A DNA stretch of 64,000 nt from Coleophoma eucalyptorum (taxonomy: Eukaryota > Ascomycota > Leotiomycetes > Helotiales > Dermateaceae). Position 1 is the first letter of the stretch. The number at the start of each line of letters is the position of its first letter. Both the position numbers and the translations under genes were made by a program. Of the stretch, positions 44,480-55,317 are shown one piece after another. The notes beneath the pieces are model-generated. The model worked only from the letters and a program-made list of their open reading frames with translations. It did no database searches and was not told the origin of the DNA. Location of the stretch: positions 1,612,001-1,676,000 of the forward strand of contig JALRME010000002.1 of the NCBI GenBank assembly GCA_026120035.1, written 5' to 3'.

Positions 44480-45806
44480 ATGTCAGGCCGTGGGATTTCA
44501 GAAGACGTATCGCCTGAGGCGATGCAGTCTCGCATTCAGCAGGCTCGAAGAGAAGCAGAGACCCTCAAGGACAGGATAAAGCGAAAGAAGGATGATTTGG
44601 CTGACGGCACGCGTAAGTGATCGACTGCCCACCTTCCATCATTAAGCTCATCGCTATGCATCGTCGATGGACACTGATTTGGTTACGATATAGTTGCAAA
44701 TATCGCTCGATCACAACAAGAAGCCCTTCCCAAAAACCAAATGATGAGAACCCGAAAGACACTGAAGGGCCATCTTGCCAAGATCTATGCAATGCACTGG
44801 TCGACAGACCGCAGACATCTAGTCTCTGCCTCACAAGATGGAAAATTGATTATTTGGGATGCGTATACAACAAACAAAGTCCACGCCATTCCTCTTCGCT
44901 CCTCCTGGGTCATGACTTGCGCCTACGCTCCTAGTGGAAATTACGTTGCTTGTGGTGGTTTGGATAACATCTGCTCAATCTACAACCTGAACTCGAGTCG
45001 AGATGGTCCAACTCGTGTTGCACGAGAGCTATCTGGTCACTCCGGATACCTTTCATGCTGTCGCTTTATCAACGATCGCAGCATCCTCACCTCGTCTGGA
45101 GATATGACCTGTATGAAATGGGATGTGGAAACCGGATCCAAAGTCACCGAATTTGCAGACCATCTTGGTGATGTTATGAGCATCAGCATCAATCCTACAA
45201 ACCAGAACACCTTCGTTTCTGGTGCTTGCGACGCTTTTGCTAAGTTGTGGGATATCCGTGCAGGAAAAGCTGTACAAACTTTTGCAGGTCACGAATCTGA
45301 CATCAACGCCATTCAATTCTTCCCAGATGGCCACTCTTTTGTCACTGGCTCTGACGATGCTACCTGCCGGCTTTTCGATATCCGTGCTGATCGAGAACTT
45401 AATCAATACGGGGTATGTATTACCAACCACGCAATTTTAATGACCTTGAACTTACAAATTACAGAATGATGCCATCCTTTGCGGTATCACCTCCGTCGCA
45501 ACTTCAGTTTCTGGACGACTTCTCTTTGCCGGTTATGACGACTTCGAGTGCAAGGTAAGGCCTAGCCATATGTTTGGTAGTTTAATACGTGGGGAAGATA
45601 TGCTAACGATCTGCAGGTCTGGGATATTACGAGAGGCGAGAAGGTTGGTTCGCTGGTTGGCCACGATAACCGTGTCAGTTGCTTGGGTGTGAGCAATGAT
45701 GGAATGAGCTTGTGCACTGGATCTTGGGATTCTTTGGTAAGTTGTTGAGCTCACCTTTCTGGGACGCGACACTAATTTGTTCTTCAGCTCAAAATCTGGG
45801 CAATGT
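44480..45806 (+). CDS. gnb-1: Heterotrimeric G-protein beta subunit
   Basis: Exons 44480-44612, 44694-45412, 45465-45554, 45617-45736 and 45786-45806 give 360 residues. It forms the beta-gamma dimer that signals nutrient, pheromone and developmental cues at the plasma membrane. The N-terminal coiled coil for the gamma subunit is at about 10-40 ([20 protein letters not shown]). Seven WD40 repeats follow, with [58 protein letters not shown] and the C-terminal LKIWAM, which is nearly universal in G-beta. The last coding exon is only 21 bases. A long 5' leader is likely. The gene for its presumed chaperone, a phosducin-like protein, follows 3.7 kb downstream in the same direction. Confidence 0.96.
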
Positions 45807-48800
45807 AATCCCAACCTTGTGATTGCCCTCGAGCAGCAACACCTACGGCCGTCTTTAGCACCATCGAGCGAGGCCTTATACCGATATAATCTCGTCACCT
45901 ACCTCTTATGTCATCTCTTAATCTGGTCGATGCGCCGCCAACTGTACGAATCACGACAGGCTCTTCAACCTAGTGTGTATCGAACCCACACAAACCGCTT
46001 CTCTGCAGCTGATCATGCATCTTTCAATTCTTGTGCACCATAATTCTTCTTTTCCCAAATCTTTGTTCGTATGGGCGGTCGTGTTGCATTATTCATTTCC
46101 TCTGCGTCTTTAGCTTGGGCCGTCTTGCGATGATATCCCGCGGAGAGATGCAGGGCCTTTACACCATCTCCTTTTGTTTGTTCTTTCCATGTATGTGGTG
46201 TAGGTGTGTGCGCACTTTCTTTCTGGTGCGTTCTTTCAAAAGCTCAAGGCTGTTTTATTGTTGTCGACACCGAATACGGAGAGGCTTCACGAATCGAAGT
46301 CGCCTTTTCCTATCGACCTGTTAGTGCCATAGTATGGGTGTACCCTTCTACACGATACCTTAGGTATGTATAGTGATAGTAGTGTAGTAGTCGGAGGAGG
46401 AGAAGGAGGACCATACGGCGGAAGGAGACACGTACCAAGTGATTCCTGTCCTGCATTGGACTCAATGTTTTTGTCTGGCGTCTGGGCGGCGCAAATGCTT
46501 GTATCATAAGTCTAATTACTGCAAAACTCAGTAGACCACAAATTGCTTGTTTCCATTCTTTCGTTTTTAATGGTCTTTGATTCGATGCACCTCGGCCACA
46601 ATATGGATCTTGATGCAGCACGGCAGTACAGCAGATCAAGTTCAAACGGGTGCTCTCGATTTATGATACATCTCTTATAGGTCACGAACCATGCATGTCT
46701 CTTTAAGCATATGATTTGAATATGACCAACGTCTCCTTTTTTATTTTTCCAGCTACACCAAGCTCTTACCTGACACTTGCCTCACCCCTCCCGCTCTTCC
46801 CCTGGTGCACTGAAGGACCCTGAAAAGCAGAAACCTGCTTACCCCCATGGGTTGAGGGTGCTTAGAGGCCCGGCATGATGGCTGGAAATTCCACACCATC
46901 GTTTGAGCCAACCTTCGCCTTCCTCTACTTATTCTTTTCTTCCTTCTAGCTTTGGCATGGGCGTGTGTGGACCTGTTCTCGAATCTCTGAAGTCTGCACG
47001 GATTGCCGGGTCCAAGACCTAGATGTCAAACTGTAACTTAGTTTGTGGGTGAGCATATTCAAGGCATTGGCCGGGAGGTGGACTTTGTCATTCTTATGTC
47101 ATCGTGAGGGTTGAGATTGCTAGGCACTACCTAGATACTTGCTTGACTTTTGGACATATGTGGATGTGTATCCGAGCGAGTACGAGCCACCAGAGTCAGA
47201 TTACTTTCTGGAGTCATGCTATGCCAGCCCCGAAAGAGAACCAAAAGTCCAACGGGATTTAGCCCAAATGCTGGGCTCTGTAACAGCTGTTCATCCCCTT
47301 TCTCATGATTCCTTTTCTTTTCATCTTGTTCCGGATCTGGATTCTCCAGACTGCCGCTCACAGAATGAGAGGGCTGAGAGTGAGTCAATTCTGTAGTCGT
47401 GGACTCGAACTCGGAATCTGAAGCAAGCCCTCAGGCACATACACACATGTATGTGATACCCTCGTCATTCATGGCTGATTTAGTGGCAAGTCTGATGGCC
47501 TCGCCAGACAACCCGCAAAACAAGACGAGACTCGACCAAACCCCAGGTCTAGCTCAGCCCGTTTGTTGCTTCATGAGCATCAGCGCCACGCAAATATTCG
47601 CGACAGCAAACGGACGAGCTGTTGGTGTCAGAGCCGCGGCCACTAAAGTAGCTCATACGAAACCGTCTACTGCTGAGAACCTCGACCCAAGGTTGGAATA
47701 GACATATCGCGTGACTTATACACAATGAAATCCAAACTGGCCAACACCTTCTAGAACAGAAGTACTCCGACCTTTAGAAATAATAAGAAGAAGCCCAATT
47801 GGGTCGAAAGCTAAAAGCACCGGAAACGACTTGTGTCTATAACAAGAGCCGCTTTAGTAGTACGAGCAGAGCATTGTTCTTTCATGTGCTAGTCATGTGA
47901 GTGTGAAATCATTGCAAGATTATAACATGACTGACTCTTGGATCTATAGTTGGGTTTGTAACATGTAGCACATATAACACAGCCCTAGTGAACATCTCAC
48001 AATCTACTGCAAAATGCAGAACGGATAAGAGACTTTTCAAGGTCGGCTTCCATGGGCTATAGGTATAGCTTCCATGATCTTGGATCTGACGTGTTTTGAT
48101 CTATGGTAAGCTCCGCTACAGTAACATGCTAGGCAAGGCAATCTCCTTTCCGCGCCTCTGGTGGCTTTACTGGAAGTCAATCTCCCAATTTATCTTCTTC
48201 TACTATGGCTTTTGTCTTGGCTGGTATGGCTGGGAGGCCAGATAAGGAAGCAGGACAAGGGGCTCTCGCATGAATTGGGCTGGTGGATATTTCGGGCATC
48301 TCTTGACATTAATTGCGAAGGAAGGAAAATGGAACATTCCTTACAGGGAAGCCCAAAAGCGACGTGTATCGAAGGAATGCAATAACAAAAGACGACAAGA
48401 GTTACGTGCCACCATTTCAATCCCCTACCTATACGAGTACATTGTATGCTGGTTGCCACGAGACTTCGGGAAGGATTCTGGGAAGAGAGGAATCCTAGTG
48501 AGATAGGAAGTGTGGTTCCCCAACCTAGCTGACTCCACAGCATGGCTGTCTCAAGGGGGCATTAACACATGCTCACCCACGGCTCAGATGGTGGTCGGTT
48601 CGTGCTTTAACACCAGACGACACTAGATAAGGCAACACAACAGAGCACAGAATCCAGAGATCACCGCTGTACGTGGTAGCCAAGGCCAACATGGCTGTTC
48701 GTTGAAGACATTACCGTCGACAAAGTTGTACGCTACCCTTGTCGGCACATCCCAACTGCCGCCGTCGCCGCTTGTCACCAAGTTGTGCGCCACCTCTGCA

Positions 48801-49495
48801 GCCGCATGTCTCATTGGAGATGGTAGCAACATTAACGAGTAACAGATATGCCCGTTTGCAGAGAAAGGACCCTCTTTCTCGCGTCTTGATCTCGAACCCC
48901 CTCCCTCTCTTTGAACCTACATAGAAATTAAGGTACTGAGAAAAAGGAAATTGATTCTATTCTTGCACACAGTCGCAATTGCAATCACAATACCACGGTA
49001 CTTACGATCTTGGTTACTCATTTTAGAGATCTAGCATCACTCAGCCCTCCTCTTCATTTATTCTCTTGGGTCCTGGTTTCTATTCTTTGCCCACAACCCT
49101 TGACCTATCAACCGACAAACAATTAATACAGTGGAGCGACACCTTTTCTACCAGGCATAACCCCGCTTCTGTAGCACCATTGATGAGATACGGAGAAGAC
49201 CGAGTGGCATCGACTGAGAATCCATCGTCTCTGAAACGCGTCTGCCCATATCTGACGCACATTCCAAAGGCTCCAGCGAAAACAGCGATCTGTCCAACTA
49301 CAATCCTGCATCCCAGCCCTTACCACCCACCAGCTATCAACACGGATACAATTGAGGAGAAGGACAAGGGACCAACGTTGTCGCATCCATTTTCATCTGA
49401 GCCCTCGCCGTTACGACCGCTCTGACGTAAAATCCACACCCACACCAAATTCTTGTTATAAGAAACCTCGTGTTTCCCCTGCGTGGCGAAAGAAA
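45807..49495. other. Longest gene-free stretch of the window
   Basis: About 3.7 kb between the G-beta and phosducin-like genes. Some 40 short open frames occur on both strands, none with a domain, signal peptide plus splice partner, or family motif. It must hold the G-beta 3' trailer and the promoter and leader of the next gene. No tRNA is present; a B-box-like word at about 47402 lacks the rest of the cloverleaf. An unannotated non-coding RNA cannot be excluded. Confidence 0.45.
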
Positions 49496-50441
49496 ATGGC
49501 TGCTAAAACCGAAGCACAAGAAGAATTCGATTCCATCCTCTCTAAAGCTTCAGCTCCAGCAAAGCTTGGTTCTCATCCAGACGACGCGGCAGACTACCGG
49601 CACGACCGCGAAAACGAGGACCGTGACGAGGAAGACGAGTATAGACAAAGCAAGATCGACGAATCCATGAGGATGCCACTCTTTGAACGCTCGAACGGTA
49701 GTGGGGGACTGCGACTACCACACCGCGAGTTTGACGAGGGCAGAACAACTGGTGTCAAGGGCGTCATTGCTGATGCGCGAAGCTATGAAGAAGCAAAACG
49801 GTCTAGCAGCTGGCGGGACAGGATATCACGGCGCACGGGAGGAAACATTGACAAGCTAAGGTCTGCGAGCAACACCCGATACAAGGACCTCGAGGACGGC
49901 AGCGCGAGCGATGACGAGGAGTTTTTGGAGAGCTGGAGAGAAGCCAGACGGCTAGAACTCCAGGGCGCTGGCAATGATATCAGAAATCGACGGACGAGTC
50001 CCAGCTGCAGAAGATATGGCCGTTTTGATGAGGTCGACGCTTTGGGCTACCTAGATGCTATTGAAAAGGTTGGAAGAGACACTGTTGTTGTTGTCTTTGT
50101 CTATGACCACGAGGTAAGTCTGCGCTCTACTGGCCAAGCCCCCTTCTTAGTATCTGTACTTACAAAAGCAATTGTAGTGCCCTGTGTCAACTGTCATCTC
50201 TGATGCGCTCAAGCCACTTGTGGCCGCGAACCCAACTGTCCATTTCGTGCGCGTGCACTACGAGGATATCGAATTTGACAATGCTGGCGTGCCTGCCATT
50301 CTTGCATACAAGAACCAAGGAGATCTCTTCGCAAATCTGACCTACATCATTGATCAGATTCCAGAAGATACAGAGTTCGATACCAAGGCGCTGGAGACGA
50401 TACTGAAGAAGCACAACGTACTCGAGTCTCGTGATGGTTAA
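49496..50441 (+). CDS. bdm-1: Phosducin-like protein (G-beta-gamma chaperone)
   Basis: Exons 49496-50113 and 50178-50441 give 293 residues. Phosducin-like proteins help the CCT chaperonin fold G-beta and assemble it with gamma; the Cryphonectria homologue BDM-1 is needed to keep G-beta levels. The N-terminal half is acidic and helical (EEFDSILSKASAPAKLGS, MRMPLFERSNGSGG, TTGVKGVIADARSYEEAK). The C-terminal half is a thioredoxin-like fold without the CxxC: FDEVDALGYLDAIEKVGRDT, VVVVFVYDHECPVSTVISDA, HFVRVHYEDIEFDNAGVPAILAYKNQGD. The protein starts MAAKTEAQEEF; the frame is open upstream but without an ATG. Confidence 0.92.
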
Positions 50442-51816
50442 TGACGCCTACCCCTATCCGTTTGCTACGTTTTGGTTCTTGGGAGTATCTCCATGTACCA
50501 CTACCTAATCTGGCGTGCTTGCATCTTTCTTTTTTTCTTGACTGCACCAAAAGTGTTGGGTGCATAAATGGGTTTCCCAGCATGAGCGGTGGCGTTCTTT
50601 TTTATAAGTGATTGATTTAGAAGGGTGGTTATTCTTGGGAGCGATCTCTATTTATCCGTCCAATTCTCTCACTCTCTTCTTTTGCGGAATGGTCGGCGTA
50701 CAGGATATGGGAGGACAGCGCTGTTTATTGACGAATTTTAAGATGACTTTACTATTCTATGGTGGCTTCCTTTGTCAAACCTCTCCTTACCCAACTCCCT
50801 TTAACTTCTGTTCCATGATATCGCTCGTATATATCACTATCCAGTACTTTGAGAAAATCTCTAACTTTTCCTCCTTTTGCGTTGATGTGCAAAATTGAAG
50901 AATGTTCATGTGATAGCCGGAGATCTCGGACTTGCACATGGAAACAATTATGGGAAGTTTGTCTTAGAAGACATTTCGCATGAATTCGGTAATCTATATA
51001 CTACAGAAGGTCACCAAAGACGTTCGAAGGACAAGGCTTTCTCCATGTATATATGCACATCACTTCAACCATGTTTTAGAAGTGAGAGGACCACCATTAG
51101 AACACTCTTGTTCTCTGCCAGGTTGAATCCTGTCCAAAACTGGTATCTCAGACTCAGTGAGTGGATTCCTCTTAGTCTTCGACACTCATGGCTGCTGCAC
51201 TCCGTCTGCCTCCAGCAAGTGTTGAAGAGGAGCTCATTCCAGACCCATACGCTTTGTACCATTTCAAGAAGGAGTGAGATGAATGACAAGTCAAAATGCC
51301 ACAAACTGCTCTTGGTTTTACGGTCCCATGCCTTTTCTCGTCCAGTGTGGCTGGTGAAGGGAGATTGACCACCGAGGCCAGGTCAGCTGTAACAGGTTAT
51401 GCAAGCTGGGATGATCAATGCAAGCTCTAGTCTTGGGATAAAACAAGGGAGACCAACACCTTGTTACCAGCTGTCAATCTTGTCAAAGCTAGGGCGTAGC
51501 AGCAGCGCGCCCAAGCGGCGAAGCTCCCAGCTCGCGAAGGACGGGATGAGTAACTACTACGACGACAGTAGTAAGTGTTCCCCCATTTAAGCGACGCGTA
51601 GGACATCCGACGAGCGCGACATATGAGTCAATGAATCCTCACCACCTTTGGGGGAGGGAAAAAAATGTAGATAAAGGCCCAAGGAAAAACAAATAAAAGT
51701 CAATTGAACATCTTCCAATTCCACTTTTCATCTCCAATTCCCCAATTGCCCCTCCTACAAAATTCCAGCATCCATTCCCACAGAAATCACCCACTCCGAG
51801 TCTCCACCCGCCAAAA
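50442..51816. other. Intergenic stretch, no supported gene
   Basis: About 1.4 kb. Open frames of up to 157 codons (50895-51368) lack family features. The right end holds the promoter and leader of the GNAT gene. No repeats or RNA genes seen. Confidence 0.5.
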
Positions 51817-52889
51817 ATGTCACCACCTGCTCCCTCCCTCCCAATTACCATGGCTAAGCTCACACCTGCCCTCCTTGAGTCCATGTCAAGCCTGCTCTCG
51901 GATGCCTTTGCAAAGGACCCGCTTGCACGGTGCAACCGGCTGCTGGAAGACGGGTCGCCGAACGAGACGGTAGTGGACAAGGAAACGTGGATGAAGATGT
52001 GGAGGGAGAACATAACTACCAAGCTCAAGGCCGGGGCGGAGGTTGTGGAGGTTGGGGACTGGACGGCACTTACGTTGTGGTGAGTGTTTTCTGCTTCGTT
52101 CTTGAAGCGACGAGGGAAAGATTTCTAGCATGAACTTTGGTTTTGGTTGCCACTTGTGCCCTGGTGGTTTAGCTAACGGAGAGGTAACTAAGTGTGTCTG
52201 CGAGTGTAAAGCCACGAAGGCCTACTTGCTCACTTTCTTACGTGCATGCACGGCCTCCCGTTACCACAGACCCCAAGGCTAAGTGCTGAACTAAAGACTT
52301 CTACCTCTACCTCTCTGTATCCAATTCTCTGGCTGTATACCAATCCAGAAGACCAAAAGGGAAGAGGAAAGAAAAAACATTACTAACTAGCAATCTTACA
52401 CCCATAGGTTCCCACCTGGCGTCAAGAAATCTACCTTTGATCGCACCACCTCTCCCGCACCACTGCTGGAGTACTTCGACAGCTTCGAGGCCATCAAGGA
52501 GAAATACCTACACGGCCGGAAGTATTGGTACCTGAATCTGATTGCGCGAGATCCGCAGAAGCGCGAGAAGGGTATGTTTATCCCCATTCAAGATTTTGCA
52601 ACCACCTCTTCTATGGCAAGGTTAAGTGCATGGAACAGTTGCTGACGGAATATTCTCTCTGGAAGGGGTTATTACGGCGCTTTTTCAACCGTATCTTGAA
52701 CGTGCAAAGGCAGAGGGCATCCCCGTCTGGTTGGAAGCTACTAGTCAGCATTCTCGGGACGTATACTCGAGATATGGCTTCAAGACCGTGGAGGAAGTGT
52801 GTATTGGCAAGGGGACAGTGAGTACGGATGGAAATATTGTTGAGGGAGGTGAGGGGATTATGGTGTATGGGATGATAATAGAACCCTAG
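51817..52889 (+). CDS. GNAT family acyltransferase-like protein
   Basis: Exons 51817-52079, 52408-52571 and 52666-52889 give 216 residues. The acyl-CoA-binding core is seen in YWYLNLIARDPQKREKGVITALFQPYLERAKAEG, where the R-x-x-G block binds the pyrophosphate, and in PVWLEATSQHSRDVYSRYGFK, the usual end of a GNAT fold. Substrate unknown; many fungal relatives are uncharacterised. Intron 1 is 328 bases, long for this genome, with an ACTAAC branch near its end. For intron 2 the acceptor at 52665 is preferred because it keeps the R-x-x-G loop compact and has a CTGAC branch 18 bases before it; an upstream CAG at 52636-52638 would add nine residues in frame. An alternative start lies at 51850. Confidence 0.8.
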
Positions 52890-53079
52890 ACTCGGAGACA
52901 GAACCCCAGAAGAAAGGAGCCAAAAAGACGCCGAAAGCGCAGAAGAGATTTAAGACTGTCTCATATAGATTAAGTAATGTTATGTCATCGTCAAGTTCTC
53001 TGATATATAAACTCCCGTGATAATAAAACAGATCCGTGCGCCAATACAATGCATATAGTCCTACAGCCTATAAAAGTAT

Positions 53080-54845
53080 CTACGAAATCTCCTTAATCCG
53101 ACATTTCCAGCCCGAGTTCTGGGAGAGGAGTGGAAGACTACGAATCTATTAGCATGTGTTTTACAGCGATATATTCAGAAAAGCTTACCTTGCGCCCAAG
53201 CACCAGCCCAACTCGTTGCCCTTAATCTTCTTGGCGATCTTGACCTCTCGATCAATTGGCATTTCATATCCAGTGTGGAGAAGGGCAAGCATGAAATTCA
53301 AGTCAAGGCACCATTCTGGACGGCCCTTCAATTCTTTCATGGCACCTGGAATACCAGCGAAGATGTCCCAATGCTTTTCACCACCACAGACTTGGCTGGT
53401 CAACTGGTGTAATTCTCTCAAGGTGTATGACTCTGGCATTCCGAGGGGTTCGGTGCGGTCATAGAAATAGGAGAAAGTATAAACGTCTTCCTTGGAGAAG
53501 GTTTTTTCCAAAGACGGCTGAAAAACACCATTGAAAGAACATGGTGCAAGAGCACATTCCTTATCCTTTCCAAGTATTTTCTCTGCAAGCTTACGGCATT
53601 GAGCTGGTGCTGGGGATGATGGCCCGGTCATGTTGATCGAAATCTTCTCACCGAGAATGTGACCGCTTGGGAGAGGAACAGAAACCTCCCGAGTCATACC
53701 AGGTGCGATACAAGGGTTGGTGACAGGTGTCTTGGTCCAAGCATGGTCGCTGGGGCTTGTTGCGTGGATATCCTCAACCAAAGTCTGATGAATTGTCTCA
53801 CGAGCTGCCATAAGTCCATATCCAAGATGAGAGTGCTGGTAGAGCTCAAAGTCTCTGCCTCCAAAGCTCAACTTGTACTTGTGATCACCCTCAGCCATCT
53901 TCTCAGGCATACCACCGTGTGGGGCCTTGAAAGTGGGTTCAAAAACGATTTGAGTAGATCCTCCACCGAGGTCAAAGACAGCCGCGGTCTCGGAATGATC
54001 AGGGCCACCAATTTTGCCGAGGAGATAGTTCGTAGTAATCCATGCGTAAACACCTTCATCGCTTCCATCCATAACGGCAACACCGCCCTGTTCTCTAGAG
54101 ACAACAGGGAAGGGATATACGGTCTCCAAACGGGTACGAACCGCCTCCAAGATCTTCTCACTCTTTTCAGGCCCGAGTTTGCGGAGACCAGCGGTAGCCT
54201 TCACGGCGACAGGAGAACAACCTTTGAACTTGTCTGGAACTGTTGCAACGGCGACGTCCATTAGCATATCCAAACTCTTGGCAGCACCTTCCGCATCCGT
54301 ATCGAAGGAGCTCAATCCGGATGATTTGCCTTCAATCTTCTCAGTCATTTTGAATTCTTCATGCTCAAGCTCAGGAGTAGAACCGCAGTTGTTGAACTTG
54401 TAAACATGGATTCGAGAGCCAGTAGAACCAGCATCGATCATAAGGACATATTGTACCAATGGCTTTGACGGATCGCTAGACTTCGAGCATTTCGTAGTGC
54501 CGAGGGATGGATCAATGGGTGCCTGCACACCGGCGCTACCAGGATTGGCTACAGCAGGACCTGCAGATGTCAGAGTTAAGTCTCTTCGGAGCGCGGAAGC
54601 TACAAACCTGAAGAATAGACATTGGTTCCGGTTGGAGAGAGATAGTAGAACAAGAATACGATGAAGAGCAGAATCCCTCCGCTCTTCACGTATCTCGCAC
54701 GCTGACTTTGCGTCATCCAAGCGATCTTGAGGTTCTCCAGGATGCCTGTATTCTGGTTTGTGCGTCTCGGTTGGTATCGAGCTGGCTTCTCGTGAGAGTC
54801 GTGGACAGTGCTCCGTGTTGGAAGGGAGACCGAAGTACGTCTCAT
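53080..54845 (-). CDS. GDA1: Golgi guanosine diphosphatase
   Basis: Exons 54608-54845, 53189-54560 and 53080-53137 give 555 residues. It cleaves GDP, the product of mannosyl transfer, to GMP in the Golgi lumen; GMP is then exchanged for new GDP-mannose. A cytosolic N terminus of about 54 residues precedes one membrane span (about 55-70: SGGILLFIVFLFYYLS). The four apyrase conserved regions are present: LMIDAGSTGSRIHVYKF, VKATAGLR, VSREQGGVAVMDGSDEGVYA and AVFDLGGGSTQIVFE. WCLGASLPLL closes the domain; this requires the small last exon, since without splicing the frame would end one codon after GCA. Two N-x-S/T sites are visible. It shares a 470-base promoter region with the DeSI-like gene. 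Confidence 0.95.
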
Positions 54846-55317
54846 AAGGTAAGGAACGAACGATTTAAAAGCCTTGAGAAGCCTTTCTATCAAGCAAAAA
54901 CAGAAAAGGATAGGGCGAAGTGAAATGTGGAGAGAAGAAAGATGACAGAATGGTCGTAGGAGATGCAAAGGGGGTTTCTGTAGCTGACAGGTAGGGAAAT
55001 TTAGATTCGGGTTTGGATTTAGATTGATTGATGCGCGCCACGGAAAAAGCAAGGGGGTGACTGCCACAATGTGGCTCAGCAGGGCTTATCGGCGATAAGT
55101 ACCCTTGCCGTCGCGATATTCGTGAGGTGAACGTCATGTCAACGCTGCCTTCGCCGATACAACGTCGCCTTCCTTTTCCTTCTCATAGACCGTCCTTAGA
55201 ATGCACTTGCGTTAGACTTACGCCACTCATAGAACTTCGTTTCCTTTTCTTCCTGCATTCCTCCTCGACCTTCCCTTCTACACAATCAACCTAGAAAGCG
55301 CAGTCCTCATCTACAGA
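54846..55317. other. Bidirectional promoter region (GDA1 / DeSI fusion)
   Basis: Short head-to-head spacer holding both promoters. CT-rich towards the right gene. No other feature seen. Confidence 0.6.

Noticed and set aside
47399..47412. B-box-like word suggesting a tRNA on the minus strand
   Set aside because: The T-arm stem does not pair, and no A box or acceptor stem was found at the right distance.
48161..48385. Small hydrophobic open frame between G-beta and the phosducin-like gene
   Set aside because: Only 74 codons, overlapped by frames on both strands, with no family match and no promoter signal.
49352..49495. Upstream extension of the phosducin-like frame
   Set aside because: Open but lacks an ATG, and the added residues are basic and unlike the family N terminus.
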